A stretch of DNA of 64,000 nucleotides, taken from assembly GCF_900113945.1 (NCBI RefSeq), contig NZ_FORG01000004.1:280464-344463 (forward strand). Reading direction: 5' to 3'. Within the stretch, counting starts at the first letter, position 1. Every line of letters begins with the position of its first letter. The translations under genes were made by a program, and so were the position numbers. The stretch is from Xenorhabdus mauleonii (lineage in GTDB: Bacteria; Pseudomonadota; Gammaproteobacteria; Enterobacterales; Enterobacteriaceae). Under the pieces are notes generated by a model. That model searched no databases and had not been told where the DNA came from. It saw nothing but the letters and a program-made list of their open reading frames with translations. Shown here one piece after another: positions 1 through 9,710 of this stretch.

Positions 1-2406
1 GGAATATTATCTGAAGATAATACATTCGGAACCATCACCATTGCTGAACCCATTGGCTTGATTTGCGGTATTGTTCCAACCACAAACCCAACTTCAACTG
101 CAATTTTCAAAGCGCTTATAAGCCTCAAAACCCGCAACGGCATTATTTTCTCACCACATCCCCGTGCGAAAAAAGCCACTAACCGAGCCGCAGAAATTGT
201 TCTGAAAGCCGCTGTTGAAGCCGGAGCACCAAAAGATATTATCGGCTGGATTGATGAACCTTCCGTTGAGCTTTCAAATGCCTTGATGCATCACCCCGAC
301 ATTAACCTTATTTTGGCGACAGGTGGCCCCGGCATGGTAAAAGCAGCCTACAGTTCGGGTAAACCCGCCATTGGCGTCGGCGCAGGTAACACACCTGTTG
401 TGATCGATGAATCCGCAGATATCAAACGTGCTGTCGCATCTATTTTGATGTCAAAAACTTTTGATAATGGTGTGATCTGTGCTTCAGAACAGTCTGTGAT
501 TGTTGTTGATGCTGTTTATGAACAAGTCCGTGAACGCTTTTCAACCCATGGCGGATACCTCCTGCAAGGGAAAGAATTAAAGGCAGTTCAAGATATTATT
601 CTAAAAAATGGAAACTTGAATGCCGCCATTGTCGGGCAACCTGCAACAAAAATTGCTGAAATGGCCGGAATCAATGTTCCTGATCATACTAAGATTCTTA
701 TCGGCGAAGTCACATTGGTTGATGAAGCGGAACCTTTTGCCCATGAAAAACTGTCGCCTCTGCTTGCTATGTACCGTGGCAAAAATTTCGAGGATGCTGT
801 AGAAAAAGCTGAAAAATTAGTCGAAATGGGCGGCATCGGACATACCTCATGCCTTTATACAGAACAAGATAATCAGGCTGAGCGAATTAAATACTTCGGC
901 GACAAAATGAAGACAGCCCGTATTTTGATCAACACACCCGCATCTCAAGGCGGAATTGGGGATTTATATAACTTCAAATTATCCCCTTCCCTGACGTTAG
1001 GATGTGGTTCTTGGGGAGGAAACTCTATTTCCGAAAATGTGGGGCCGAAACATTTGATCAATACAAAAACCGTCGCCAAAAGAGCCGAAAATATGCTGTG
1101 GCATAAACTGCCAAAATCAATTTATTTCCGACGGGGTTCTCTGCCCATCGCCTTGGAAGAAGTCGTTGCCGACGGCGCGAAACGTGCTTTTATTGTGACC
1201 GATCGCTTCTTATTTAATAATGGCTATGCCGATCAAGTGACCAATGTTTTGAAATTCCACGGCATGGAAACTGAAGTTTTCTTTGAAGTTGAAGCTGATC
1301 CCACTTTAAGTATTGTCCGCAAAGGTGCTGAACAAATGCACTTGTTTAAACCCGATGTCGTTATTGCCCTTGGTGGCGGCTCTCCTATGGATGCAGCCAA
1401 AATCATGTGGGTTATGTACGAACATCCGGAAACGCATTTTGAAGAACTGGCGTTGCGTTTTATGGATATTCGTAAACGCATTTATAAATTCCCGAAAATG
1501 GGCGTTAAGGCAAAAATGGTTGCCATTACGACTACGTCAGGCACGGGTTCAGAAGTTACGCCTTTTGCCGTTGTTACTGATGATGTAACCGGACAGAAAT
1601 ATCCTCTGGCTGACTATGCCCTAACACCGGATATGGCAATAGTCGATGCGAATCTGGTGATGGATATGCCGAAATCACTGTGCGCTTTTGGTGGCCTTGA
1701 TGCTGTAACTCATGCACTGGAAGCCTATGTTTCTGTGTTAGCCAATGAATATTCTGATGGGCAGGCACTGCAAGCACTAAAATTACTGAAAGATTTTCTG
1801 CCCGCCAGTTACCACGAAGGTGCAAAAAACCCTGTTGCCCGCGAACGTGTCCATAATGCAGCGACCATTGCCGGTATCGCTTTTGCCAACGCGTTTCTGG
1901 GAGTATGCCATTCTATGGCCCATAAACTTGGCTCCGAGTTTCATATTCCACATGGTTTAGCTAATGCTCTGTTAATTTGTAATGTGATTCGCTATAACGC
2001 AAATGACAATCCAACAAAACAAACTGCATTCAGCCAATATGATCGTCCACAAGCACGGCGTCGATATGCAGAGATCGCAGATCATTTGGGATTAACGTCA
2101 GCAGGAGATCGCACCGCTGCAAAAATTGAAAAATTGCTGGCTTGGTTAGAAGAGATGAAATCTCAATTGGGTATCCCAACATCCATTCGTGAAACAGGAG
2201 TTCAGGAAGCTGACTTTTTGGCAAAAATAGATAAGCTCGCAGAAGATGCGTTTGACGATCAATGTACCGGTGCCAACCCACGTTACCCATTAATTTCAGA
2301 GTTGAAACAATTGCTGCTGGATTCTTTCTATGGACACGAATACGTAGAACAATCCTCATCTCAAGAAGCGATTAAAGTAAATAAAAAGAATAATAAGAAA
2401 CAATAA
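1..2406 (+). CDS. adhE: Bifunctional acetaldehyde-CoA/alcohol dehydrogenase AdhE (5' partial)
   Basis: Fermentative enzyme that reduces acetyl-CoA to acetaldehyde and then ethanol with NADH; it forms spirosomes in the cytoplasm. The frame is open from base 1, so the first ~90 residues are outside the window, and the TTG at 58 is not the start. The visible 801 residues hold the aldehyde dehydrogenase half, with the catalytic Cys in NGVICASEQ (codon 478-480) and the NAD-site segment GVGAGN. The iron-dependent alcohol dehydrogenase half follows, with GGGSPMDAAK and the metal-binding histidine segments DAVTHALEAY and HSMAHKLGSEFHIPHG. The C-terminus is Lys/Asn-rich. A strong terminator follows. 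The sequence is collinear with E. coli AdhE as I recall it, so the identity is certain. Confidence 0.98.
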   Translation, partial: GILSEDNTFGTITIAEPIGLICGIVPTTNPTSTAIFKALISLKTRNGIIFSPHPRAKKATNRAAEIVLKAAVEAGAPKDIIGWIDEPSVELSNALMHHPDINLILATGGPGMVKAAYSSGKPAIGVGAGNTPVVIDESADIKRAVASILMSKTFDNGVICASEQSVIVVDAVYEQVRERFSTHGGYLLQGKELKAVQDIILKNGNLNAAIVGQPATKIAEMAGINVPDHTKILIGEVTLVDEAEPFAHEKLSPLLAMYRGKNFEDAVEKAEKLVEMGGIGHTSCLYTEQDNQAERIKYFGDKMKTARILINTPASQGGIGDLYNFKLSPSLTLGCGSWGGNSISENVGPKHLINTKTVAKRAENMLWHKLPKSIYFRRGSLPIALEEVVADGAKRAFIVTDRFLFNNGYADQVTNVLKFHGMETEVFFEVEADPTLSIVRKGAEQMHLFKPDVVIALGGGSPMDAAKIMWVMYEHPETHFEELALRFMDIRKRIYKFPKMGVKAKMVAITTTSGTGSEVTPFAVVTDDVTGQKYPLADYALTPDMAIVDANLVMDMPKSLCAFGGLDAVTHALEAYVSVLANEYSDGQALQALKLLKDFLPASYHEGAKNPVARERVHNAATIAGIAFANAFLGVCHSMAHKLGSEFHIPHGLANALLICNVIRYNANDNPTKQTAFSQYDRPQARRRYAEIADHLGLTSAGDRTAAKIEKLLAWLEEMKSQLGIPTSIRETGVQEADFLAKIDKLAEDAFDDQCTGANPRYPLISELKQLLLDSFYGHEYVEQSSSQEAIKVNKKNNKKQ

Positions 2407-2429
2407 TAAATCATAAGCTGATGTAACTT

Positions 2430-2466
2430 AAAAGGCGTTAGGTAATCCCAACGCCTTTTTATTATT
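2430..2466 (+). terminator. Rho-independent terminator after adhE
   Basis: A GGCGTT.../...AACGCC hairpin with an AATC-type loop is followed by a T-run. It lies between the convergent adhE and tdk genes, and the flanking A-run could let it serve tdk on the other strand. Confidence 0.85.
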
Positions 2467-2518
2467 CCGTTTTACTGATTCAATAATTTTATACCTGCTT
2501 AATTTATAATTAAGGGCA

Positions 2519-3115
2519 TTAAACCTTTTTGGCCTTTACTTCACGAATAACGTCACTATAGTGCTTACGACACACTGCAACGTATTTTTCATTACCACCG
2601 ATATCAATCTGGCTCCCTTCGTAAACAACGTTACCATCGCCTCCAAAACGCAGTGTACGGCTGGCTTTCCTGCCGCAATGGCAGATAGTTTTCAATTCCA
2701 CCAATTTATCTGACCAAGCGAGAAGATATTGGCTCCCACTAAATAACTCTCCTTGAAAGTCTGTTCTTAATCCATAGCAAAGAACCGGGATATCATCATA
2801 ATCAACAATTTCACAAAGTTGTTCGACATGTTTTTTTGTCAAGAAATGACACTCATCAATCAAAATACAATGTACTTTTTCCGATTCATTTTCACTTTTG
2901 ATAAGCTCGGCAATATTTGTTTCTGGCGAAAACAACAAGGCTTCAGCAGATAAACCAATACGAGAACAAACCTTCCCTTTACCGAATCGAGTATCAATTT
3001 CTGCTGTAAAGATCAGCGTTCTCATTCCCCTTTCGTTATAGTTATAGGAAGATTGCAATAAAGAAGTTGATTTCCCTGCATTCATGGCAGAATAATAAAA
3101 ATAAAGCTGAGCCAT
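2519..3115 (-). CDS. tdk: Thymidine kinase
   Basis: Phosphorylates thymidine to dTMP in the pyrimidine salvage pathway (type II, tetrameric, cytoplasmic). The 198 residues are close to the family's usual length. The P-loop SAMNAGKS is at residues 9-16 and the Walker B-like DECHF motif is near residue 88. The C-terminal lasso domain has the zinc ligands CHC...C..H (CHCGRKA and CRKH). It is convergent with adhE and divergent from hns, as in the E. coli adhE-tdk-hns neighbourhood. The ATG gives the canonical [16 protein letters not shown] start. Confidence 0.97.
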   Translation of the reverse strand: MAQLYFYYSAMNAGKSTSLLQSSYNYNERGMRTLIFTAEIDTRFGKGKVCSRIGLSAEALLFSPETNIAELIKSENESEKVHCILIDECHFLTKKHVEQLCEIVDYDDIPVLCYGLRTDFQGELFSGSQYLLAWSDKLVELKTICHCGRKASRTLRFGGDGNVVYEGSQIDIGGNEKYVAVCRKHYSDVIREVKAKKV

Positions 3116-3756
3116 TGGCCGGTCTATCCTTTTGTCAAATTAATCAGGTGATATATTGCGGCGAGTTTACCACAAACTCTGATTTAGATTACGCATTGTT
3201 ATTGCTAAATGTGGGCTAGCAGAAACAAATTAGGCTGAATAAGAAAAGATTATTTTCATGATAACCATCACGTTTGTGCATATAAAATCAACGATACAAG
3301 TGCATTCTGCATGACAAATGAACGAACTTAACTTCAAAAGAATAGTTATATTCTTTCCACCCTTTGCATATTAATAATCAGAGTGGTTTACTTTTGCTCA
3401 ATTCACTCCACTATAATCATAACTAATGGATTACCCATAAAAAAACTTTCAACTCATACATGCTTTCTAACTTATTTCTATAAGAACAGTTAACATTCCT
3501 TACAGATTGACCATAAATTAGTTTTATACGTTTTGGTTTATCACTTACTTAACTTTACAGTAATCTCTACCCGCTCTTATTGAAATGGGAAATCCAATAG
3601 CCGGATTAAAACGCAATATATCGATTATCAAAAAAATTGCATTTTAAAATGGCATGTTTTAGCCTTAGAAAGTAAATTCACTATTGCAGAAAATAAAATA
3701 GCATTCTATTATTATCCCTACATCAGCTATCATCATTATAATTTGAGACCAGGACA
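3116..3756. other. AT-rich tdk-hns divergent intergenic region
   Basis: About 640 bp without a supportable gene. The last ~20 bases before hns (ATAATTTGAGACCAGGACA) resemble the E. coli hns leader as I recall it. H-NS autoregulation would predict binding to this AT-rich stretch, but no single operator can be assigned by eye. No RNA gene was recognised. Confidence 0.5.
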
Positions 3757-4158
3757 ATGAGCGAAAATTTAAAATCCTTAAATAACATCCGTACCTTGCG
3801 CGCACAAGCAAGAGAATGTGAACTAACTACTTTAGAAGAAATGCTGGAAAAACTTACGACTGTTGTTGAAGAACGTCGTGATGAAGAAAGTCAGGCTCGC
3901 GCTCAAATAGAAGAGCGTTCACGTAAGCTTCAAGAATACCGTGAAATGCTGGAGAAAGACGGTATTGAATTAAGCGATTTAGTAGATGCTTTAAGTGGTA
4001 AAGCTACTGGTAAATCTAAACGTGCTGCACGTCCAGCTAAATATTCATACTTTGATGAAGGTGAAACTAAAACTTGGACTGGCCAAGGCCGTACACCTGC
4101 TGTCATCAAAAAAGCAATTGAAGAAGAAGGCAAATCACTGGAAGATTTCCTGATCTAA
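3757..4158 (+). CDS. hns: Histone-like nucleoid-structuring protein H-NS
   Basis: Global xenogeneic silencer that coats and bridges AT-rich DNA. At 133 residues it is close to the usual length. An N-terminal coiled-coil oligomerisation domain (residues 1-80) contains [12 protein letters not shown] and [10 protein letters not shown] flexible linker (82-92) leads to the DNA-binding domain with the AT-hook-like TWTGQGRTP motif. The start [13 protein letters not shown] follows an AGGA ribosome site. The AT-rich tracts at 12.2-12.8 kb and 27.3-28.4 kb are plausible targets, which is an inference. A terminator follows. Confidence 0.98.
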   Translation: MSENLKSLNNIRTLRAQARECELTTLEEMLEKLTTVVEERRDEESQARAQIEERSRKLQEYREMLEKDGIELSDLVDALSGKATGKSKRAARPAKYSYFDEGETKTWTGQGRTPAVIKKAIEEEGKSLEDFLI

Positions 4159-4180
4159 TCAATTGTTTTATAGCCTTAAT

Positions 4181-4216
4181 AACAAAAATACCCTGTTCAG
4201 GGTATTTTTGTTTTGT
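4181..4216 (+). terminator. Rho-independent terminator after hns
   Basis: An AAATACCCTG-TTC-CAGGGTATTT hairpin is followed by TTGTTTTGTT, 22 bases after the hns stop. Confidence 0.85.
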
Positions 4217-4351
4217 TATTTAATATAACTAAGTTAATTATGCGCTGATGTAAAAACATGGTGGTATATTAGCGTCTAAGACGTCTTCATATTTTCCAAC
4301 ATGTTGAAAAAAATTTAACACTAGCTTAGTTTTTTATTAACATAGACTTAT

Positions 4352-4378
4352 AAAAAAGGAGCATTTAGCTCCTTTTCT
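4352..4378 (-). terminator. Bidirectional terminator after the epimerase gene
   Basis: An AAAGGAGC-ATTTA-GCTCCTTTT hairpin lies directly beyond the epimerase stop on the - strand. A/T tracts flank both sides, so it may act in both directions. Confidence 0.75.
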
Positions 4379-4383
4379 TGTTT

Positions 4384-5400
4384 TTATTGCCCTGATTTTT
4401 GATAAAAATCTAAATACCAATCGACAAACTGTTTTACCCCTTCCTTTACGGGAGTATTGGGCGAAAAACCTATCTTATTGAAGAGTGCACTGGAATCGGC
4501 GCATGTTGATAACACATCACCATCCTGAATCTCCATATAATTCTTTTTAGCTTCCACCCCTAATGAAACTTCTATTGCGTCAATAAAGTCCCCCAGCTTT
4601 GTCGGTTGACCATTACCAATATTGTATACACGATATGGTGCAGAGCTGGCTGATACCTGCCCATCTTCAACAAGCCACTCTTTATTGGGAGTAGGAATTA
4701 TATCCTGCAGCCTGATTATAGACTCCACAATGTCATCAATATATGTGAAATCCCTCACCATATTGCCATAATTATAAACATCTATTGCTTTGCCTTCTAA
4801 CATAGCTTTAGTAAATTTAAATAAAGCCATATCAGGACGCCCCCATGGCCCATATACCGTAAAAAACCTCAAGCCTGTGGTAGGAAGTTGATAAAGATGT
4901 GAATAACTGTGAGACATTAACTCATCAGCTTTTTTCGTTGCGGCATATAAAGAGACAGGATGATCAACAGAATCATCCGTCGAGAATGGCTGTTTCTTAT
5001 TTAATCCGTATACTGAACTTGAAGATGCATATAATAAATGTTCTACATGATTATGGCGGCACCCTTCAAGAATATTGATATGACCGATGATATTCGCATC
5101 AATATATGCCATAGGATTCTGTATTGAATAACGGACGCCTGGCTGAGCACCTAAATGGATAACACGCTGAAATTTGTGCCTAGTAAACAATTCGGGTATA
5201 GCAATTCTGTCAGCCAGATCTAATTTTTCGAATTTAAAATTTGAATAAGGGAGTAATAAATTTAATCTCGCCTGCTTCAAATTAACATCATAATAATCAT
5301 TAAGGTTATCTATACCGACAACCTCATGCCCCATATTCAATAACCGCTGGCTGACGTGAAAGCCAATAAAACCAGCAGTGCCTGTAACTAAAAATTTCAT
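4384..5400 (-). CDS. NAD-dependent sugar epimerase, UDP-glucuronate 4-epimerase type
   Basis: Extended short-chain dehydrogenase of the UDP-GlcA 4-epimerase group, which would convert the UDP-glucuronate made by the upstream Ugd into UDP-galacturonate for LPS or capsule. Visible features are the Rossmann motif TGTAGFIG (residues 6-13), the substrate loop SSSSVYG, the catalytic Tyr/Lys in SLYAATKK and the signature YGPWGRPDMALFKF. I start at the ATG giving MKFLVTG, as family members do. A TTG four codons upstream overlaps the ugd stop (TTGA) and would add MSYS. The product is 338 residues. It is the last gene of a galU-ugd-epimerase run. Substrate specificity is inferred from the neighbour. 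Confidence 0.85.
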   Translation of the reverse strand: MKFLVTGTAGFIGFHVSQRLLNMGHEVVGIDNLNDYYDVNLKQARLNLLLPYSNFKFEKLDLADRIAIPELFTRHKFQRVIHLGAQPGVRYSIQNPMAYIDANIIGHINILEGCRHNHVEHLLYASSSSVYGLNKKQPFSTDDSVDHPVSLYAATKKADELMSHSYSHLYQLPTTGLRFFTVYGPWGRPDMALFKFTKAMLEGKAIDVYNYGNMVRDFTYIDDIVESIIRLQDIIPTPNKEWLVEDGQVSASSAPYRVYNIGNGQPTKLGDFIDAIEVSLGVEAKKNYMEIQDGDVLSTCADSSALFNKIGFSPNTPVKEGVKQFVDWYLDFYQKSGQ

Positions 5401-5408
5401 ACTGTAAC

Positions 5409-6752
5409 TCAAATAACTGGATTGATAGAGGCACCTCGACCAATACCATAATAAGTAAACCCTCGCGATTGTAATCGCTCAGGATCATAAAGATTACGCC
5501 CATCAAAAATTACAGGCGTTTTCAATGAATCCTTAATCACATCAAAATCAGGCGCCCTGAAATTTTGCCATTCTGTACAAATAATCAAAGCGTCAGCCTC
5601 TTTTAAGGCGGCTTCTTTTGTTCCCATTAAGGATAAATCATCACGCTGCCCATAAATACGTTGAGCTTCCTGCATCGCTTCAGGGTCATATGCCTGAACT
5701 TTAGCACCGCATTCCCATAGTGTTTCCATCAATACACGGCTTGATGCTTCACGCATATCATCCGTATTAGGTTTAAAGGACAGCCCCCAAATAGCGAATG
5801 TTTTACCTGATAGGTCATTGCCAAAATGGCGTTTAACAAATGCCGGCAATTTATTTTTTTGTTTTTCGTTAACTAATTCGACTGCCTGAAGAATTTTTGG
5901 CGTATATCCAATTTGTTCAGAAGTTCGGATCAATGCCTGAACATCTTTCGGGAAACATGAACCACCATACCCACATCCCGGATAAATGAAGTGGTAGCCA
6001 ATGCGAGAATCGGAACCAATTCCCTGACGTACATTTTCAATATCAGCACCCAGCATTTCTGCCAAGTTGGCAATTTCGTTCATGAAACTAATTTTTGTCG
6101 CCAACATACAGTTAGCTGCATATTTTGTCAGTTCTGCACTGCGGATATCCATGATTATCATACGATCATGATTGCGATTAAATGGTTCATACAATTCTCG
6201 CATTACATCAACTACATTCTCGTTATCACATCCGATGACAATACGTTCAGGACGCATACAATCAGCAACTGCCGCCCCTTCCTTCAAAAACTCAGGATTG
6301 GAGACAACATCAAACGGAAACTCTGCATTGCGTTGCAACAGGGTTTCTTGCATTACTGCCTTGACCTTATCTGCCGTACCTACCGGTACCGTTGATTTGT
6401 CCACAACAACTTTGTGACCATCCATATTTTCTGCAATGGTCCGGGCTACCGCAGTGACATATTGAAGATCAGCGGAGCCATCTTCATCCGGAGGTGTTCC
6501 TACTGCAATAAACTGTAATTTGCCATGAGCAACACCGGCTTTAGCATCCGTTGTAAAATTCAGACGCCCTTCAGCATGGTTTTTCTTTACCAGAGGCACC
6601 AGACCCGGTTCAAAAATAGGGATCTGACCATTTTTCAGATTCTCAACCTTGTTTTCATCAACATCAACGCAAAGTACATCATGCCCAACTTCCGCGAATA
6701 CCGTTGCCTGAACTAAGCCTACGTAGCCAATACCAAATACAGTAACTTTCAT
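5409..6752 (-). CDS. ugd: UDP-glucose 6-dehydrogenase
   Basis: Oxidises UDP-glucose twice with NAD+ to UDP-glucuronate, the precursor for uronic acid polysaccharides and for aminoarabinose modification of lipid A. The Rossmann motif GIGYVGL is at residues 7-13 and the catalytic Cys at 266 in [11 protein letters not shown]. The C-terminal UDP-binding domain has [15 protein letters not shown]. At 447 residues it belongs to the longer family branch (E. coli Ugd is about 388). It lies 24 bases downstream of galU and slightly upstream of the epimerase, so the three genes form a logical pathway operon: UTP + Glc-1-P to UDP-Glc to UDP-GlcA to UDP-GalA. Confidence 0.95.
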   Translation of the reverse strand: MKVTVFGIGYVGLVQATVFAEVGHDVLCVDVDENKVENLKNGQIPIFEPGLVPLVKKNHAEGRLNFTTDAKAGVAHGKLQFIAVGTPPDEDGSADLQYVTAVARTIAENMDGHKVVVDKSTVPVGTADKVKAVMQETLLQRNAEFPFDVVSNPEFLKEGAAVADCMRPERIVIGCDNENVVDVMRELYEPFNRNHDRMIIMDIRSAELTKYAANCMLATKISFMNEIANLAEMLGADIENVRQGIGSDSRIGYHFIYPGCGYGGSCFPKDVQALIRTSEQIGYTPKILQAVELVNEKQKNKLPAFVKRHFGNDLSGKTFAIWGLSFKPNTDDMREASSRVLMETLWECGAKVQAYDPEAMQEAQRIYGQRDDLSLMGTKEAALKEADALIICTEWQNFRAPDFDVIKDSLKTPVIFDGRNLYDPERLQSRGFTYYGIGRGASINPVI

Positions 6753-6776
6753 ATCACACCTTAAATTACGAATGAA

Positions 6777-7694
6777 TTATTCTTTAATCTGATTTTGTAA
6801 GGTCATGACCCAATCCGTGAATGATTTACCCAATTCCTTATGTCTCATGCCATATTCAACAAATGCCTGCATATAACCTAATTTATTGCCACAATCGTGG
6901 CTACGTCCACGCAGGTGATAAGCTTCAACCGATTCTTTTTCCATCAGCATGGCAATGGCATCAGTTAATTGTATTTCATCACCAGCTCCTGGAGCGGTTT
7001 TCGCCAATAATGGCCATATTTTTTCAGATAATACATATCGGCCAACAATAGAAAGATTTGACGGTGCTTCTTCTGGTTTCGGTTTTTCAACAACACGAGC
7101 AATAGGTTTGCTATCACCTGGTTGTAGGCTTTCACCTAAACAATCAACAATACCGTAATCCGAAACGCTTTCTACAGGTACAGGCTCCACCAGAATCTGG
7201 CTGATACCACACTCATTAAAACGCAATAACATTTCGCTCAAATTATATTTTGACAGGTCAGTGCTGTATTCATCCAAAATGACATCAGGCAAAATAACCG
7301 CAAATGGCTCATCACCAATCAATGGCTTGGCACACAAGACCGCATGCCCCAATCCTTTTGCAATCCCCTGCCGAGTTTGCATGATCGTCACATGATTCGG
7401 ACAAATTGATTGTATTTCATCCAGCAACTGACGCTTAACCCTTTTTTCCAGGATTGCTTCCAACTCAAAGCTGGTATCAAAATGGTTTTCTATCGAATTC
7501 TTGGATGAATGTGTAACCAGAATAATTTCGTTAATGCCCGCTTTGATACATTCATTCACAACAAATTGAATCAGTGGCTTATCCACGAGGGGAAGCATTT
7601 CTTTTGGTATTGCTTTAGTTGCAGGTAACATCCGAGTTCCCAAACCAGCAACGGGTATAACAGCTTTTTTTACTTTTTTGTTTACTGCTGACAT
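6777..7694 (-). CDS. galU: UTP-glucose-1-phosphate uridylyltransferase
   Basis: Makes UDP-glucose from UTP and glucose-1-phosphate for LPS, osmoregulated glucans and galactose metabolism. At 305 residues it has the usual length. The nucleotidyltransferase signature [20 protein letters not shown] is at residues 16-35, followed by the acceptor loop [13 protein letters not shown] and the metal/sugar segment [13 protein letters not shown]. It is the first gene of the galU-ugd-epimerase run. In E. coli galU adjoins hns directly, so the two sugar genes downstream are an addition relative to that layout. Confidence 0.97.
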   Translation of the reverse strand: MSAVNKKVKKAVIPVAGLGTRMLPATKAIPKEMLPLVDKPLIQFVVNECIKAGINEIILVTHSSKNSIENHFDTSFELEAILEKRVKRQLLDEIQSICPNHVTIMQTRQGIAKGLGHAVLCAKPLIGDEPFAVILPDVILDEYSTDLSKYNLSEMLLRFNECGISQILVEPVPVESVSDYGIVDCLGESLQPGDSKPIARVVEKPKPEEAPSNLSIVGRYVLSEKIWPLLAKTAPGAGDEIQLTDAIAMLMEKESVEAYHLRGRSHDCGNKLGYMQAFVEYGMRHKELGKSFTDWVMTLQNQIKE

Positions 7695-8003
7695 TACATC
7701 GTCTCCTGCTGCTATTGCTATGTTGTCACTGAAAAAGCGTTACCACGGCAAAACATCAGTGCAGCTTAAACAATAGCATTAACTCTTTAAAAAATTGTAT
7801 GTGTGAAAAAAATCGCATCCGTAAAAATAACGCGCACGAGTATACCAGCTAATTCAACCAGATATACAGTGCACAGGTTTATATTCTCATTTCCGTAATT
7901 CTATATTTGGTACCACCCCAAAATGATACAGACTTGTTATATAAGCTCCGCCATTCAAGTTGCAGCTTTGTTAGTCGCACCTTGAAGCCCATTGAGTATA
8001 GAA
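7695..8003. other. galU upstream region
   Basis: About 309 bp between galU and rssB, both on the - strand. It must hold the galU promoter, but I cannot assign -35/-10 boxes with confidence. The left half is AT-rich. The right end carries a degenerate intergenic repeat at 7953-8000. Confidence 0.5.
7953..8000. repeat. Dispersed intergenic repeat, degenerate short copy
   Basis: The unit TTCAAGTTGCAG is followed after ~18 bases by CTTGAAGCCCATTGAGTATA. The latter matches, reverse-complemented, the TATACCCAATGGATTTCAGG end of the copy at 59371. The copy abuts the rssB stop codon. Confidence 0.55.
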
Positions 8004-9029
8004 TCACTGATAAGATGTGGGGGAAAACATCAATTTTATTTGATTCCTGTTATTCCATACACTGCATTGCCAAAAAGAACTGCGTTCATTGTTATGGCTT
8101 GCACGAATAACCTCCAATCTGCGAAAAGGAGCCCCTTTGTCTAACTGCTTCTGGTAATCACCCGATTTAATATGTGCATTTAATCCAGCAGACGACAATA
8201 AAATGGTCTTGTCCTGTGTATCATAATAACCCACCAGGAGCGAAAAAGGCTCTTCAGCTTTAGCATCATTCAATATCTGGTTCAGCCAATTCATAATATT
8301 CTGCATATCAAGCAGACCATTTTTTTTATGAAGTTTTTTATTTTTCAATAAATTATTGAAAGCAACTCTCAATAACAGTGCAGAAACCGCGTTTCTATCT
8401 TTTGCATCGCTGATATCAAGGCAATAAAACATAACTTCCTTTTCAGAAAGCGCTGCAATATCGAAAATCAATCCCATTTTATCTACTGCATTTAACAGAC
8501 GATAATTTACTCTACAGTTAGCAATAATCTGGGAAACAGGCGGCTGGCACTGTTTTAATACGCGCCATACGGTTGTCGTGTTTTGTTTTAATCTGGCTAA
8601 CTCTTGAGATAATCTGCTTCGGTCGGTAGCTTCGGAAGAAAACAATTTGGGATATAAACAATCCAATGCGATTCTCTTTATCTCATTGAAATTAGCTAGC
8701 GGCTTTAACACGATATCTTTCGCGCCAAGACGCAACGCATTATCTATTTCCATCATTTTTTTTGTTGCAGAAACAATAATGATAGGGATCGCCATCCCTC
8801 TTGTCGTCATATGGCGGATAAATTCCAGACCATTCATGGTAGGCATATCCAAGTTATAAAAGATCAGATCAGGTTTTATTTCACTCTCTATCTTCTGTAG
8901 GGCGACCTGTCCATTTGATGCACACATAGTTATTGCTCCCAGAGAATCCAGATAATCCACTAATGAAGTGCAAAAAAATGGCTCATCTTCTACAACTAAT
9001 ATCCTCTTTCCTCTCAGTACCTTTTCCAT
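8004..9029 (-). CDS. rssB: RssB-type response regulator, sigma-S proteolysis adaptor
   Basis: In E. coli RssB delivers RpoS to ClpXP; phosphorylation on Asp58 of the receiver domain enhances this. The 341-residue protein here has a receiver domain (1-125) with the acidic pair D15/E16, S87 and K109 conserved, then a linker and a degenerate PP2C-like C-terminal domain (LLVGYYD..., SSAGLNAHIKSG). At the phosphoacceptor position the residue is Asn59 (codon AAC, in FYNLDMPTMNG) instead of Asp. The gene follows galU in an E. coli-like block, but rssA is missing. The identity rests on C-terminal motifs such as CRVNYR, DIAALSE and FYCLDI. The product probably works independently of phosphorylation, which is an inference. 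Confidence 0.9.
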   Translation of the reverse strand: MEKVLRGKRILVVEDEPFFCTSLVDYLDSLGAITMCASNGQVALQKIESEIKPDLIFYNLDMPTMNGLEFIRHMTTRGMAIPIIIVSATKKMMEIDNALRLGAKDIVLKPLANFNEIKRIALDCLYPKLFSSEATDRSRLSQELARLKQNTTTVWRVLKQCQPPVSQIIANCRVNYRLLNAVDKMGLIFDIAALSEKEVMFYCLDISDAKDRNAVSALLLRVAFNNLLKNKKLHKKNGLLDMQNIMNWLNQILNDAKAEEPFSLLVGYYDTQDKTILLSSAGLNAHIKSGDYQKQLDKGAPFRRLEVIRASHNNERSSFWQCSVWNNRNQIKLMFSPTSYQ

Positions 9030-9182
9030 AACGGCAGCCCCTTACCCAGCGTTGCGACCATTGCCTATATTCGAGTATCATCACGCGATGATATCCCAAT
9101 AGACCCGTACTATTTATACTCTTACATATCTTTTCAATGTCGTTCATATTAACAGCAACTACCTTAAACAATTGGAGTTATT

Positions 9183-9644
9183 TTGACAAAAACGTGTCCC
9201 TGCGGCAGTAATTCGCCTTTTGCTCATTGCTGTAGCCCCTATATCGAAAAGCGCTATCCTGCTCCAGATGCCGAAACTCTGATGCGTTCCAGATATAGTG
9301 CGTATGTCACACAGAATGCGGATTACCTTATCGCGACCTGGCATCCTGATTGTCAGGCTGAAAATTGGCGTACGGAAATAGAACAAAGTTTTGCGGGTGT
9401 ACAATGGCTGGGATTAAATGTTCTGAAAACCAGTCAGGGTAATCATAATAGCGAAGCCTATGTTGAATTTTCAGCTTGCTTTATTGAACAGGGAAAGCAA
9501 GATAGGCAATTGATTCACGAGCGCTCACGTTTTTTGCGTATTGACCAAAACTGGTTTTATATAGATGGTATTCACCCTCAGACAGGTCGTAATGACCCTT
9601 GTCCATGTGGTTCAGGCAAAAAATACAAGAAGTGCTGTGGTTAA
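9183..9644 (+). CDS. ychJ: UPF0225 family SEC-C motif protein YchJ
   Basis: Small zinc-binding protein of unknown function. The 153 residues carry SEC-C-type Cys clusters at both ends: [13 protein letters not shown] (residues 4-16) and the canonical [13 protein letters not shown] at the C-terminus. Between them is a conserved domain ([34 protein letters not shown]). The start is TTG, supported by GGAG five bases upstream. It is divergent from rssB and just ahead of purU, as in E. coli apart from the absence of rssA. Confidence 0.93.
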   Translation: MTKTCPCGSNSPFAHCCSPYIEKRYPAPDAETLMRSRYSAYVTQNADYLIATWHPDCQAENWRTEIEQSFAGVQWLGLNVLKTSQGNHNSEAYVEFSACFIEQGKQDRQLIHERSRFLRIDQNWFYIDGIHPQTGRNDPCPCGSGKKYKKCCG

Positions 9645-9710
9645 ATCAGTCTCTAAATATTAAACATAATAATTCACACACAGTGAAGAAATTTAAGGAT
9701 CTCGCAATCC

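Noticed and set aside
58..60. TTG start for adhE at 58
   Set aside because: The frame is open to base 1 and the residues before it (ILSEDNTFGTITIAEP) match AdhE, so the gene simply enters from the left.
5991..6395. 134-codon frame on the + strand
   Set aside because: It lies entirely inside ugd on the opposite strand; the product has no protein-like family pattern.
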